55,465 nt of DNA from Hyphomicrobiales bacterium (lineage in GTDB: Bacteria; Pseudomonadota; Alphaproteobacteria; Rhizobiales; Rhizobiaceae), in assembly GCA_900465665.1 (NCBI GenBank), contig UBJO01000100.1, positions 43,263 to 98,727 on the forward strand. Reading direction: 5' to 3'. Of this stretch, positions 1-7,194 are shown in pieces. The notes below the pieces were generated by a model. That model was not told the DNA's origin. It did not search any database and was given only the letters and a program-made list of their open reading frames with translations. Positions within the stretch are counted from its first letter, which is position 1. The number at the start of each line of letters is the position of its first letter. A program made the position numbers and the translations under genes.

Positions 1-18
1 AGGGCAGAGGGGGGTATC
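1..18. repeat. Fragment of dispersed rhizobial repeat
   Basis: These 18 bases are the exact reverse complement of positions 55446-55463 at the far end of the window. The G/C-rich text (AGGGCAGAGGGGGGTATC) resembles a component of the mosaic palindromic repeats scattered between genes in rhizobia. It lies only 29 nt beyond the phnJ stop, where phnK would often follow, so a repeat has probably settled inside or at the end of the phn operon. The element continues outside the window. Confidence 0.6.
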
Positions 19-47
19 CCCGGCAGAACGCCAGCTTGAAAACTCCC

Positions 48-929
48 TCATTCCGCCGCCTCCCTACCCTGCGCCAGCATCTCGCCGACATGGCCGTGCT
101 CCCGCCGGTCCTCGCAGTGATCGGTGTCGGAGCAGACGAACATGCGGCCGCCCTTGTCGTCCAGGATCACCTCGTCGAGATAGACATCCTCGGCGCCGCA
201 GAGCGCGCAGGGCTTGCCGAAGCGCTGGATCTCGAAGGGGTGATCCTCGAAATCGAGGCTGACGACTTCGGTGTAGGGCGGGACGGCGTAGATGCGTTTT
301 TCGCGGCCGGCGCCGAAGAGCTGAAGCGCATCCGACATGTGCATTTTCGGATTGTCGAATTTCGGCGTCGGCGACGGGTCCATGACGTAGCGGCCGGCGA
401 CTTTCACCGGGTAGGCGTAGGTCTTGGAGATGCGGCCGTTATGGGCGATGTCCTCGTAGAGCTTGACGTGCATGAGGCCGTATTCCTCAAGCGCGTGCAT
501 CTTGCGGGTCTCGGTCTCGCGCGGCTCGAGGAAGCGCAGCGGCTCGGGGATCGGCACCTGGTAGACCAGAACCTGGCCGGCCCCGAGCTTTTCTTCCGGG
601 ATGCGGTGGCGGGTCTGGATGATGGTGGCATCCTTGGTGTGCGTGGTGACCGCGACATTGGCGACCTTCTGGAAGAAGGCGCGGATGGAGACGGCGTTGG
701 TGGTGTCGTCGGCGCCCTGGTCGATGACCTTCAGCACGTCATCCGGGCCGATGATCGAGGCCGTGACCTGCACGCCGCCGGTGCCCCAGCCATAGGGCAT
801 CGGCATTTCGCGCGAGGCGAAGGGCACCTGATAGCCGGGGATGGCGATCGCCTTCAGGATAGCGCGGCGGATCATCCGCTTGGTCTGTTCGTCGAGATAG
901 GCGAAGTTGTACGTGGCGAGATCGCTCAT
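48..929 (-). CDS. phnJ: PhnJ, C-P lyase radical-SAM subunit
   Basis: This is the alpha-D-ribose 1-methylphosphonate 5-phosphate C-P lyase, the subunit that cleaves the carbon-phosphorus bond by radical S-adenosylmethionine chemistry within the PhnGHIJ core complex. The 293-aa product carries four cysteines at 241, 244, 266 and 272 (spacing C-x2-C-x21-C-x5-C), the known PhnJ iron-sulfur ligand pattern, and Gly32, the residue where E. coli PhnJ carries its glycyl radical. The start overlaps the end of phnI by 4 nt, which suggests translational coupling. phnK is not seen in the 47 nt left before the window edge, where a dispersed repeat begins. Confidence 0.97.
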   Translation of the reverse strand: MSDLATYNFAYLDEQTKRMIRRAILKAIAIPGYQVPFASREMPMPYGWGTGGVQVTASIIGPDDVLKVIDQGADDTTNAVSIRAFFQKVANVAVTTHTKDATIIQTRHRIPEEKLGAGQVLVYQVPIPEPLRFLEPRETETRKMHALEEYGLMHVKLYEDIAHNGRISKTYAYPVKVAGRYVMDPSPTPKFDNPKMHMSDALQLFGAGREKRIYAVPPYTEVVSLDFEDHPFEIQRFGKPCALCGAEDVYLDEVILDDKGGRMFVCSDTDHCEDRREHGHVGEMLAQGREAAE

Positions 930-2035
930 TCGGCTGCCTCCTTGAGATCGTCATCGCTGCCATTGCGGGCGGCGTCGAAGTCGTTTCGCATGCGGCGGAC
1001 GAGATCGAGCTCGGCCTGGAAATCGACGTAGTGCGGCAGTTTCAGATGCTCGACGAAGCCGGTCGACTGGACGTTGTCGGCATGCGAGATGACGAATTCC
1101 TCATCCTGCGCGGGGGCGGTGATGTCCTCGCCGAGCTCGCCTGCCCGCAAGGCACGATCGACCAGCGACATGGACATGGCCTTGCGCTCGCTCTGGCCGA
1201 AGACCAGGCCGTAGCCACGGGTGAATTGCGGCGGCGCCTTGGAGGAGCCCTTGAACTGGTTGACCATCTGGCATTCGGTGACCTGGATGGAACCGAGTGA
1301 GACCGCGAAGCCGAGCTCGGGCACATCGAACTCCACCTCGACCTCACCGATGCGGATTTCGCCGGTGAAGGGGTGGTTGCGGCCATAGCCGCGCTGGGTG
1401 GAATAGCCGAGCGCCAGAAGGAAACCCTCGTCGCCACGGGCGAGTGCCTGCAGGCGCAGATCGCGGCTCATCGGGAATTCCATCGGCTCGCGGGTGAGAT
1501 CGCCGATCTCGTGATCCTCCGGCATCTCGCCATCGCCCTCGATCAGGCCTTCATGGGCAAGGATCTCGGAGACGCGCATGACGCGGCCGGTTTCGGCCTC
1601 GCGCAGCACCGGCTCCTCGACGGCGCCATCCTCGAGCAGCGAGGGGTCAAGCAGACGGTGCGTGTAATCGAAGGTCGGGCCGAGCAGCTGGCCGCCGGGC
1701 AGGTCCTTGTAGGTGGCGGAGACGCGGCGCTCGATCTTCATTTGAGCCGTGTCGATCGGCTGCGAATAGCCGAAGCGCGGCAATGTCGTGCGGTAGGCGC
1801 GCAGCAGGAAGGTCGCCTCGATCATGTCGCCGCGCGACTGGCGCACGGCGAGTGCTGCCAGCGTGCGGTCGTAAAGCGAGGCTTCGGCCATGACGCGGTC
1901 GACGGCGAGCGTCAGCTGCGCGACGATCTGCTCGATGCCGATGGCGGGGAGCGCGCGATCACCACGACGGCGATCGGCGAGCAGGCGGTGGGCATTCGAA
2001 ATGGCGGCCTCGCCACCTTTGACGGCAACATACAT
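926..2035 (-). CDS. phnI: PhnI, C-P lyase core subunit
   Basis: PhnI is the nucleosidase-like core subunit that, with PhnG, PhnH and PhnL, couples phosphonate to the ribose of a purine nucleotide to make the substrate pathway for PhnJ. The 369-aa protein is close to the family length (about 355-370 aa) and is similar to PhnI throughout, for example the N-terminal MYVAVKGGEAAI and the central QRGYGRNHPFTGE stretch. It is the third gene of the minus-strand phnG-H-I-J operon: 3 nt separate it from phnH, and it overlaps phnJ by 4 nt. Expression probably follows the promoter before phnG, under PhnF control. Confidence 0.97.
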   Translation of the reverse strand: MYVAVKGGEAAISNAHRLLADRRRGDRALPAIGIEQIVAQLTLAVDRVMAEASLYDRTLAALAVRQSRGDMIEATFLLRAYRTTLPRFGYSQPIDTAQMKIERRVSATYKDLPGGQLLGPTFDYTHRLLDPSLLEDGAVEEPVLREAETGRVMRVSEILAHEGLIEGDGEMPEDHEIGDLTREPMEFPMSRDLRLQALARGDEGFLLALGYSTQRGYGRNHPFTGEIRIGEVEVEFDVPELGFAVSLGSIQVTECQMVNQFKGSSKAPPQFTRGYGLVFGQSERKAMSMSLVDRALRAGELGEDITAPAQDEEFVISHADNVQSTGFVEHLKLPHYVDFQAELDLVRRMRNDFDAARNGSDDDLKEAAE

Positions 2036-2038
2036 GGG

Positions 2039-2677
2039 TCACATCTCCGTTGCGGTGATCTTGGTGGTACGCGGCAGGCAGAGGAAACGGCTGCCGGAGG
2101 TGAGCACGATGTCGACGCCGCGCGGGAAGAGCGCGCGATTTTCCGTCCACAGATGCAGGAAGCGCTCGGGGAGCCCAAGCGGCGCGACGTCGGTGACGGT
2201 CTTGATGCCGGGGCCCATCAAAGCGAGCCGGCGGCCGCCTTCGAGATCAGGCAACTCGATGACGAGCGTCGTCGAACGATCGGGATATTCCTGGGTGCCG
2301 GAGGCAAACAGGCCGAAGGAGGAGAGCGTGGCACCCTCATCAACGAAGGCGAAACGGGCCTCGGCCTTTTCCGGCGTGACCGGCGCACCGGTGTGGAAGC
2401 CGAGCCATTGCGGCGTGGCGGACTTGGCCAAGGCAGGCGAAAGCCAGACGGGGGTGTCGTGATCGCACAGCGTCAGCGCGATGGCGCCGGCGGCAATGCC
2501 GAGCGGCGCCGGCGGCTCGGCATCGGGCGACACGGTCTGGATGGTGCCGGGGCGGGCCATGGCATCCATCATCAGCTTGAAGACGCTCTGGGCGTGGAAC
2601 ACCGGTTCGGCGAAGCCGCCCGACAGGGCATCTGCGCCGTGGGTTTGGGCGTTATGCGTTTCGGTCTTGAGTGGCAT
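2039..2677 (-). CDS. phnH: PhnH, C-P lyase core subunit
   Basis: PhnH is a cytosolic subunit of the C-P lyase core complex needed for phosphonate use, structurally related to PLP-enzyme folds but without a known cofactor. The 212-aa product matches the family in length and in motifs such as the N-terminal GGFAEPVFHAQSVFKLMMDA and the later VDIVLTSG segment. Its ATG overlaps the phnG stop by 1 nt and its stop lies 3 nt before phnI, so all four genes form one tight operon. Confidence 0.95.
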   Translation of the reverse strand: MPLKTETHNAQTHGADALSGGFAEPVFHAQSVFKLMMDAMARPGTIQTVSPDAEPPAPLGIAAGAIALTLCDHDTPVWLSPALAKSATPQWLGFHTGAPVTPEKAEARFAFVDEGATLSSFGLFASGTQEYPDRSTTLVIELPDLEGGRRLALMGPGIKTVTDVAPLGLPERFLHLWTENRALFPRGVDIVLTSGSRFLCLPRTTKITATEM

Positions 2678-3162
2678 CAGTCGTCTCCGCGAACCATGGT
2701 GAAGAAATCGACGCGGGTGGCCGCGGTCTCGTCGGCCTTCTTGTTATCCGCATCGGCGACGCGGGCGGCGATTGGCGCAAGCAGGGTGGTTTCGACGATG
2801 TCGCGAGTGGCCGCTTCCTGCCAGAGCGCATCGAAGATCGCCGAGAGGCGGGCCTTTTCGCGATCGGTGCCGAGCGCCTGGGCATGGCCGATGGTGCCGG
2901 AAGCGAGGCGGATGGTGGCGCGGGTGACGGTGACCTCGCCGAGATTGAAGGCGGCACCGCCGCCGCCCATGCGGCCGCGCACCATGACGAGGCCGGTTTC
3001 GGGGCCGCGCACGGCTTGCGCCACCGGCTTTTCCGTCAATGCCTGCCAGGCCGCTTCCAGCTCCTGCCGCTCGGCGCGGGCCAGCAGATCGACGGTGCGC
3101 TTGCGCGCCCGGTCGCCCTCACTCAGCTCGGTCTTGCCTACCTTCTTTTCCGCTAAGGTCAT
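2677..3162 (-). CDS. phnG: PhnG, C-P lyase core subunit
   Basis: PhnG is the first gene of the C-P lyase core operon; its product acts with PhnI, PhnH and PhnL in forming the methylphosphonate-ribose intermediate. The family pattern RGRMGGGGAAFNLGEVTVTR is clear. I start the gene at the ATG at 3162 (161 aa) because the protein then begins with the family-like MTLAEKK and has AAGGA upstream. A longer reading to 3249 would run through the operator and add a non-conserved N-terminus. It is divergent from phnF, with 116 nt between the two starts. Confidence 0.93.
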   Translation of the reverse strand: MTLAEKKVGKTELSEGDRARKRTVDLLARAERQELEAAWQALTEKPVAQAVRGPETGLVMVRGRMGGGGAAFNLGEVTVTRATIRLASGTIGHAQALGTDREKARLSAIFDALWQEAATRDIVETTLLAPIAARVADADNKKADETAATRVDFFTMVRGDD

Positions 3163-3178
3163 CGCCACATCCTTTAAA

Positions 3179-3196
3179 TGTCTATTGATATAGACA
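3179..3196. promoter_or_regulatory. Likely PhnF operator
   Basis: TGTCTATTGATATAGACA is a perfect inverted repeat with 7-bp arms and a 4-bp centre. It lies 17 nt before the phnG start codon and within the phnG-phnF divergent region. GntR/HutC-type regulators such as PhnF typically bind short palindromes of this kind containing TATAGAC half-sites, so repression of phnG and possibly autoregulation of phnF are likely. A further TAGACC half-site lies nearby at about 3217. Confidence 0.65.
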
Positions 3197-3278
3197 ACCA
3201 TACAAGCTATACCTAGACCTAAATCGCCGAGGTGACAAGCGTGTGACATTTCGGGGGCACATAAGATAAAGGGCTAAA

Positions 3279-4010
3279 ATGGCTGGGCAGGTTCAGAGAC
3301 AGACGGGCGTGGCACTGTGGCGGCAGATCGCCGACCGGATTCGCCAGGCGATCAGCGCCGGTGCCTACGACGAAACGGGCATGGTGCCGCCGGAGATGAC
3401 GCTGGCTACGCAGTTCGGCGTCAACCGCCATACGGTGCGCAGCGCGCTGGCGGCACTGGCGCAGGAAGGGATCGTGCGCGCCGTGCAGGGTCGTGGCACG
3501 CTGATCGAGCGCAAGGAGCGGCTGAACTTTCCGATCAGCAAGCGGACGCGCTTCAACAGCGGCATCGGCGAGCAGGCGCGCGAGACGCGCGGGCTGCTGC
3601 TCGGCCATGGCGAGGAAGCGGCAAGCGACGAGGTGGCGCGCTGGCTGAAGCTTGCGCCGGGTACGAAAGTGATCCGGCTGGAGACGGTGCGCAAGGCGGA
3701 TGGGCGGCCGGTCTCAAGCGCGACCTCGTGGTTTCCGGCAGACCGCTTCGCGGGCATGCGTGACGCCTATGAGACGACGGAATCGATCACCCGCGCCTTC
3801 GCCGAACTCGGCCTATCCGACTATGTCCGCGCCACCACCGAAATCACCGCCGCCCACGCCGAAGCCGCCGACCTCTCGGCGCTGGAGCTGACGCCGGGCG
3901 CGATCGTGCTGATCACCAAGGCGATGAACACCGATCTCGACGGCGTGCCGGTGCAATATTCGGTGACGCGCTTTGCGGCCGACCGGGTGCAGTTCACGAT
4001 CGAGAATTGA
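3279..4010 (+). CDS. phnF: PhnF-type GntR/HutC regulator
   Basis: This is a transcription factor with an N-terminal GntR winged helix-turn-helix (about residues 10-75; the segment FGVNRHTVRSALAALAQEG is the recognition region) and a C-terminal UTRA ligand-binding domain (about 95-240). The length of 243 aa is normal for PhnF. It is divergent from phnGHIJ and next to a perfect palindrome, which together point to local control of phosphonate use. The effector cannot be read from the sequence. The start is the only good ATG; no strong ribosome binding site precedes it. Confidence 0.93.
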   Translation: MAGQVQRQTGVALWRQIADRIRQAISAGAYDETGMVPPEMTLATQFGVNRHTVRSALAALAQEGIVRAVQGRGTLIERKERLNFPISKRTRFNSGIGEQARETRGLLLGHGEEAASDEVARWLKLAPGTKVIRLETVRKADGRPVSSATSWFPADRFAGMRDAYETTESITRAFAELGLSDYVRATTEITAAHAEAADLSALELTPGAIVLITKAMNTDLDGVPVQYSVTRFAADRVQFTIEN

Positions 4011-4018
4011 GGGTTATC

Positions 4019-4177
4019 CTAGGACTTCGGCGTCATCATCGCCGGGGGCACCGTCAGGCATGCCTGATCGAAATCGCGCAGCATCGACTCATCTATGCCG
4101 CCGATCTTGAACAGCGCCTGCGCGGTAGCATGGATGGCCTCGAAGGCATCCGACTTGAACTTACGCCGGGTCGTCAT
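4019..4177 (-). pseudogene. Truncated NadS/HigA-like antitoxin remnant
   Basis: The minus strand encodes a 52-aa product beginning MTTRRKFKSDAFEAIHATAQ and ending at VPPAMMTPKS. This matches my knowledge of the N-terminal half of XRE-type regulators of the NadS/HigA antitoxin group, which normally run to about 100 aa and carry a helix-turn-helix in the second half. Here the reading frame ends 9 nt from the phnF stop, so the DNA-binding half and any toxin partner are missing. It retains a GGGAGA ribosome site and a promoter-like sequence, so it may still be expressed. It could be a decayed gene or a retained short protein. Confidence 0.65.
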
Positions 4178-4201
4178 GGTGCATCTCCCTACTCGGCCCT
4201 G

Positions 4202-4230
4202 AACGTAGCACCCAGTCCAATCGCTCTCAA
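4202..4230 (-). promoter_or_regulatory. Sigma-70-like promoter of antitoxin remnant
   Basis: On the minus strand TTGAGA (4225-4230) and TACGTT (4202-4207) are separated by exactly 17 nt, and the remnant's ATG follows 24 nt downstream with GGGAGA before it. This is a plausible housekeeping promoter. The call rests on spacing and similarity to the consensus only. Confidence 0.45.
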
Positions 4231-4259
4231 GCCGGCGTGCTTGACGCTACTTTAGCCCC

Positions 4260-5126
4260 TCACCTCGCCTCCCACGGAAAGTGCCCCGCCCCATTGCCGG
4301 CGTCGAAGCCGGTGGAGAGGCTGAGGTCGCGCCAGGTGGCGTGTTCGGTGGCTCTGAGCACATCGTTCTGCTCGATGGCGCGGATGGCGTCGCTGCCGAG
4401 CGGAAGGCGCAGCGGCGGGTTGGCGAGGCTCGCGAGGTGGAGGATGGCGGCGGCGGCTTTTGCCGGATCGCCGGGCTGCCTGCCGTCATAATCGCGCTGG
4501 TAGCGGGCCATCTTGCCGACGGTTTCGTCATATTCGGGACGACCTTCGCGGAGCGTCGTGGAGGCGCCGGCGAAATCGGTGCGGAAACCGCCGGGCTCGA
4601 CGATGCTGACCTTAACGCCGAGCGGGCCGACTTCGCAGCTCAAGGCCTCGGAGAAGCCTTCGACGCCCCATTTGGCCGCAGCATAGGGCGCACGACCGGC
4701 CGGGCCGATGCGGCCGCCGACGGAGGACACCTGGATGATGTGGCCGGCGCCCTGCTCGCGCATCAAAGGCAATGCCGCCTTGGTGACGATGATGGTGCCG
4801 AAGAGGTTGGTTTCGATCTGGGCGCGGAAGTCTGTGAGGCTGGTATCCTCGATCGATCCGACATCTCCGTAGCCGGCATTGTTGACGAGGACATCGAGCC
4901 GGCCGAAGCGCTCGACCGCGGCCTTGACCGCCTGCTCGGCCGATTGCTCGTCGGTCACATCAAGCGAAATCGTCAAGACACTCGAGGGATAGCGCTGCTT
5001 GATATCGTCGAGCTGGGCGGTATTGCGCGCTGTGGCGACCAGATTGTGCCCCTGAGCCAAAACCGCTTCCGCAAGCGCTCTGCCGAGACCACGCGAACTG
5101 CCTGTAATCAACCAAACCTGTGACAT
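4260..5126 (-). CDS. Short-chain dehydrogenase/reductase
   Basis: A cytosolic NAD(P)-dependent oxidoreductase of the classical SDR superfamily. The 288-aa protein has the cofactor glycine motif TGSSRGLG (8-15), NNAG (82-85), and a catalytic Ser near 134 with Tyr148 and Lys152 (YAAAK). A C-terminal extension of about 40 aa is usual for the subgroup that includes ketoreductase-like SDRs. The substrate cannot be told. It is divergent from an HxlR-type regulator, with a palindrome in between, so it is probably controlled by that regulator. Confidence 0.93.
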   Translation of the reverse strand: MSQVWLITGSSRGLGRALAEAVLAQGHNLVATARNTAQLDDIKQRYPSSVLTISLDVTDEQSAEQAVKAAVERFGRLDVLVNNAGYGDVGSIEDTSLTDFRAQIETNLFGTIIVTKAALPLMREQGAGHIIQVSSVGGRIGPAGRAPYAAAKWGVEGFSEALSCEVGPLGVKVSIVEPGGFRTDFAGASTTLREGRPEYDETVGKMARYQRDYDGRQPGDPAKAAAAILHLASLANPPLRLPLGSDAIRAIEQNDVLRATEHATWRDLSLSTGFDAGNGAGHFPWEAR

Positions 5127-5168
5127 CCGAAATCTCCTTGATCCGTCGAAAGACCATATAGGCCTGAC

Positions 5169-5192
5169 GGTATCTTCTTGAAAGAAGGCACC
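5169..5192. promoter_or_regulatory. Likely operator between SDR and HxlR genes
   Basis: GGTATCTTCTT and AAGAAGGCACC form an inverted repeat with 11-nt arms around a 2-nt centre, matching at 9 of 11 positions. It lies in the short divergent region, 22 nt before the likely start of the HxlR-type gene and 43 nt from the SDR start. HxlR-family proteins bind as dimers to such palindromes, so this is a natural candidate site for controlling both genes. Confidence 0.5.
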
Positions 5193-5213
5193 AGATGGAT
5201 CTATACATACCTT

Positions 5214-5627
5214 ATGGTAACTGAACTAAACGATGGTACATTCGACTTCTGCGAGACGCTGACGGATGCCGAGGATGCGCTTGCCCGCGAGATGCTGGAG
5301 CGCGCCAGCGCCAAGTGGCCGCTGCGCGTCATGCATATCCTGGCCGAGGCCAAGGGGCCGCTGCGGTTTTCACGTGTTCTGGAACGGGTGGAGGGCATCA
5401 GCCAGAAGGTGCTGACGCAGACATTGCGCACGCTGGAGGCCGATGGTCTGGTGACGCGCACGCTCTACCCGCAGGTGCCGCCGCGCGTGGAATACGAGCT
5501 GACGCCGCTGGGCGGGGAGCTTCTGGTGGAAGTGGTGGGGCTCTGGCAATGGATCGCCAACCGGCTGCCGGATTTCGAAGCGGCGCGGAAGCCGAAGGGT
5601 CAGACGGAAAACGGACCCGAAAACTAA
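5214..5627 (+). CDS. HxlR-family winged-helix regulator
   Basis: A 137-aa transcription regulator of the HxlR family. The winged helix occupies about residues 25-110, with the family-like SQKVLTQTLRTLEADGLVTR recognition region followed by the wing and YELTPLG. I prefer the ATG at 5214, since the longer reading from 5178 runs over the palindrome. Many HxlR proteins repress or activate a divergent oxidoreductase in response to aldehydes or electrophiles; here the divergent partner is an SDR. The inducer is unknown. Confidence 0.88.
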   Translation: MVTELNDGTFDFCETLTDAEDALAREMLERASAKWPLRVMHILAEAKGPLRFSRVLERVEGISQKVLTQTLRTLEADGLVTRTLYPQVPPRVEYELTPLGGELLVEVVGLWQWIANRLPDFEAARKPKGQTENGPEN

Positions 5628-5652
5628 GGAACTTTCCGGCCTATCCGGCGAG

Positions 5653-5681
5653 GCGCCGCGCATCGCAGAGACGCGCGGCGC
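5653..5681. terminator. Bidirectional hairpin between hxlR-type gene and gpmA
   Basis: GCGCCGCGC (5653-5661) and GCGCGGCGC (5673-5681) form a perfect 9-bp stem with an 11-nt loop between two convergent genes. The plus-strand side lacks a clear T run (GATGATATTT follows), so it may act as a weak intrinsic terminator or a transcript stabiliser. Confidence 0.55.
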
Positions 5682-5689
5682 GATGATAT

Positions 5690-6325
5690 TTAGTGGGCGC
5701 CGGACATGTCGCCGAGGACTTCCTTGGAAGCGACGGTGGAGTCGGCGTTGAGCTTGTAGACCATGGGAACGCCGGTCGCGAGGTTGACGCCGAGGATCTG
5801 CTCCTTGGTAAGCTTGTCGAGCACCATGACCAGCGAGCGCAGCGAGTTGCCGTGGGCGGCGACGAGCACGGTTTCACCGCGGAGCACGCGGGGCAGGATT
5901 TCCGTCAGATAATACGGCCAGACGCGGGCGCCGGTGTCGCGCAGGCTTTCGCCACCCGGAGGCGGAACGTCGTAGGAGCGGCGCCAGATGTGGACCTGCT
6001 CTTCGCCCCACTTGGCGCGGGCGTCGTCCTTGTTGAGGCCGGAGAGATCGCCGTAGTCGCGCTCGTTCAGCGCCTGGTCCTTGATCGTCTCGAGGCCGGT
6101 CTGGCCGACGTTTTCAAGGATAATCTTCAGCGTGTCCTGGGCGCGCTTCAGGTCGGACGTGAAGGCGATGTCGAACTTGATGCCGGTTTCGGCGAGCGCC
6201 TTGCCGCCGGTGTTGGCTTCCTGAACGCCGAGCTCCGTGAGCTCCGGGTTCTTCCAGCCGGTGAAAAGGTTCTTCAGGTTCCAGTCGCTCTGGCCGTGGC
6301 GAACGAGGACGAGGGTACCGCTCAT
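5690..6325 (-). CDS. gpmA: 2,3-bisphosphoglycerate-dependent phosphoglycerate mutase
   Basis: GpmA interconverts 3- and 2-phosphoglycerate in glycolysis and gluconeogenesis through a phosphohistidine. The 211-aa protein begins MSGTLVLVRHGQSDWN, with the catalytic RHG at residues 9-11, followed by NLFTGW, the ALNERDYGDLSGLNK segment with the catalytic Glu, and the second catalytic His in AAHGNSLR. The length is that of the short alphaproteobacterial form. It is the last gene of the minus-strand exporter-dapB-gpmA series, 21 nt after dapB. Confidence 0.97.
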   Translation of the reverse strand: MSGTLVLVRHGQSDWNLKNLFTGWKNPELTELGVQEANTGGKALAETGIKFDIAFTSDLKRAQDTLKIILENVGQTGLETIKDQALNERDYGDLSGLNKDDARAKWGEEQVHIWRRSYDVPPPGGESLRDTGARVWPYYLTEILPRVLRGETVLVAAHGNSLRSLVMVLDKLTKEQILGVNLATGVPMVYKLNADSTVASKEVLGDMSGAH

Positions 6326-6346
6326 TATAAATTCCTCCTGATGAGA

Positions 6347-7171
6347 TCAGTGTTGGGAGAGCCCGAGAACATCGAGCATGGAATAGAGACCCGGCTTCTT
6401 GTCGCGCGCCCAAAGGGCCGCCTTGACGGCGCCGCGCGCGAAGATCGACCGATCGCCGGCGCTGTGGGCCATGGAGACGCGCTCGCCTTCGCCGGCGAAG
6501 ATGACGGAATGTTCGCCGATGACGGAGCCGCCGCGAAGCGTGGCAAAGCCGATCGTGCCCGCTTCGCGCGCGCCGGTGTGGCCATCGCGGACGCGGACGG
6601 AATGCGTTGCGAGATCGATGCCGCGGCCCTTGGCGGCGGCTTCGCCCAGCAGCAGCGCGGTGCCCGAGGGAGCGTCGACCTTGCGCTTGTGGTGCATTTC
6701 GAGGACCTCGATGTCCCAATCGGCGGGATCGAGCGCGCGCGCCGCCTGTTCAACCAGCACGCTGAGCAGATTGACGCCGAGGCCCATATTGCCAGACTTG
6801 ACGATGCGGGCATGGCGGCCGGCGGCGGAAATCTTCTGTTCGTCCTCAACCGAGCAGCCTGTGGTGCCGATGATGTGGACGATGCGGGCCTGGGCGGCGA
6901 GTGCTGCGAATTCATTGGTGGTCGCCGGCGTGGTGAAATCGAGCACGCCATCGGCGTGCAAGAAGGCGGCCAGCGGATCGTCGGTGATCGCGATACCGTT
7001 GCGGCCGAGGCCTGCGATCTCGCCGGCATCCTTGCCGATGAAGGGAGAGCCGGGGCGGCCGACGGCTGCGTGCAGCGTAACACCTTCGATCTCGTGCACC
7101 ATGCGGATGAGCGCCTGTCCCATGCGGCCCGCTGCACCAACCACCACCAGTTTCATCGCAGCATCGCTCAT
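6347..7171 (-). CDS. dapB: 4-hydroxy-tetrahydrodipicolinate reductase
   Basis: DapB reduces the dihydrodipicolinate-level intermediate of the diaminopimelate/lysine pathway with NAD(P)H, supplying both lysine and the peptidoglycan cross-linking residue. The 274-aa protein has the dinucleotide motif GAAGRMGQALI (12-22), the IIGTTGC segment, and the catalytic EMHHKRKVDAPSGTAL. It sits 23 nt after the ABC exporter gene and 21 nt before gpmA on the same strand; this physical link between dapB and gpmA is a rhizobial arrangement rather than a pathway link. Confidence 0.97.
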   Translation of the reverse strand: MSDAAMKLVVVGAAGRMGQALIRMVHEIEGVTLHAAVGRPGSPFIGKDAGEIAGLGRNGIAITDDPLAAFLHADGVLDFTTPATTNEFAALAAQARIVHIIGTTGCSVEDEQKISAAGRHARIVKSGNMGLGVNLLSVLVEQAARALDPADWDIEVLEMHHKRKVDAPSGTALLLGEAAAKGRGIDLATHSVRVRDGHTGAREAGTIGFATLRGGSVIGEHSVIFAGEGERVSMAHSAGDRSIFARGAVKAALWARDKKPGLYSMLDVLGLSQH

Positions 7172-7194
7172 GTCAGGCGTCCATCATTCACGTA

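Noticed and set aside
1373..3193. 606-codon open frame on the plus strand across phnI, phnH and phnG
   Set aside because: It lies antisense to three clearly conserved phn genes, has Arg/Ala/Gly-rich shadow composition, and no family match. High GC content keeps such frames open.
4007..4255. 82-codon plus-strand frame after phnF
   Set aside because: It runs antisense to the antitoxin remnant, which shows family similarity, and has no credible ribosome site.
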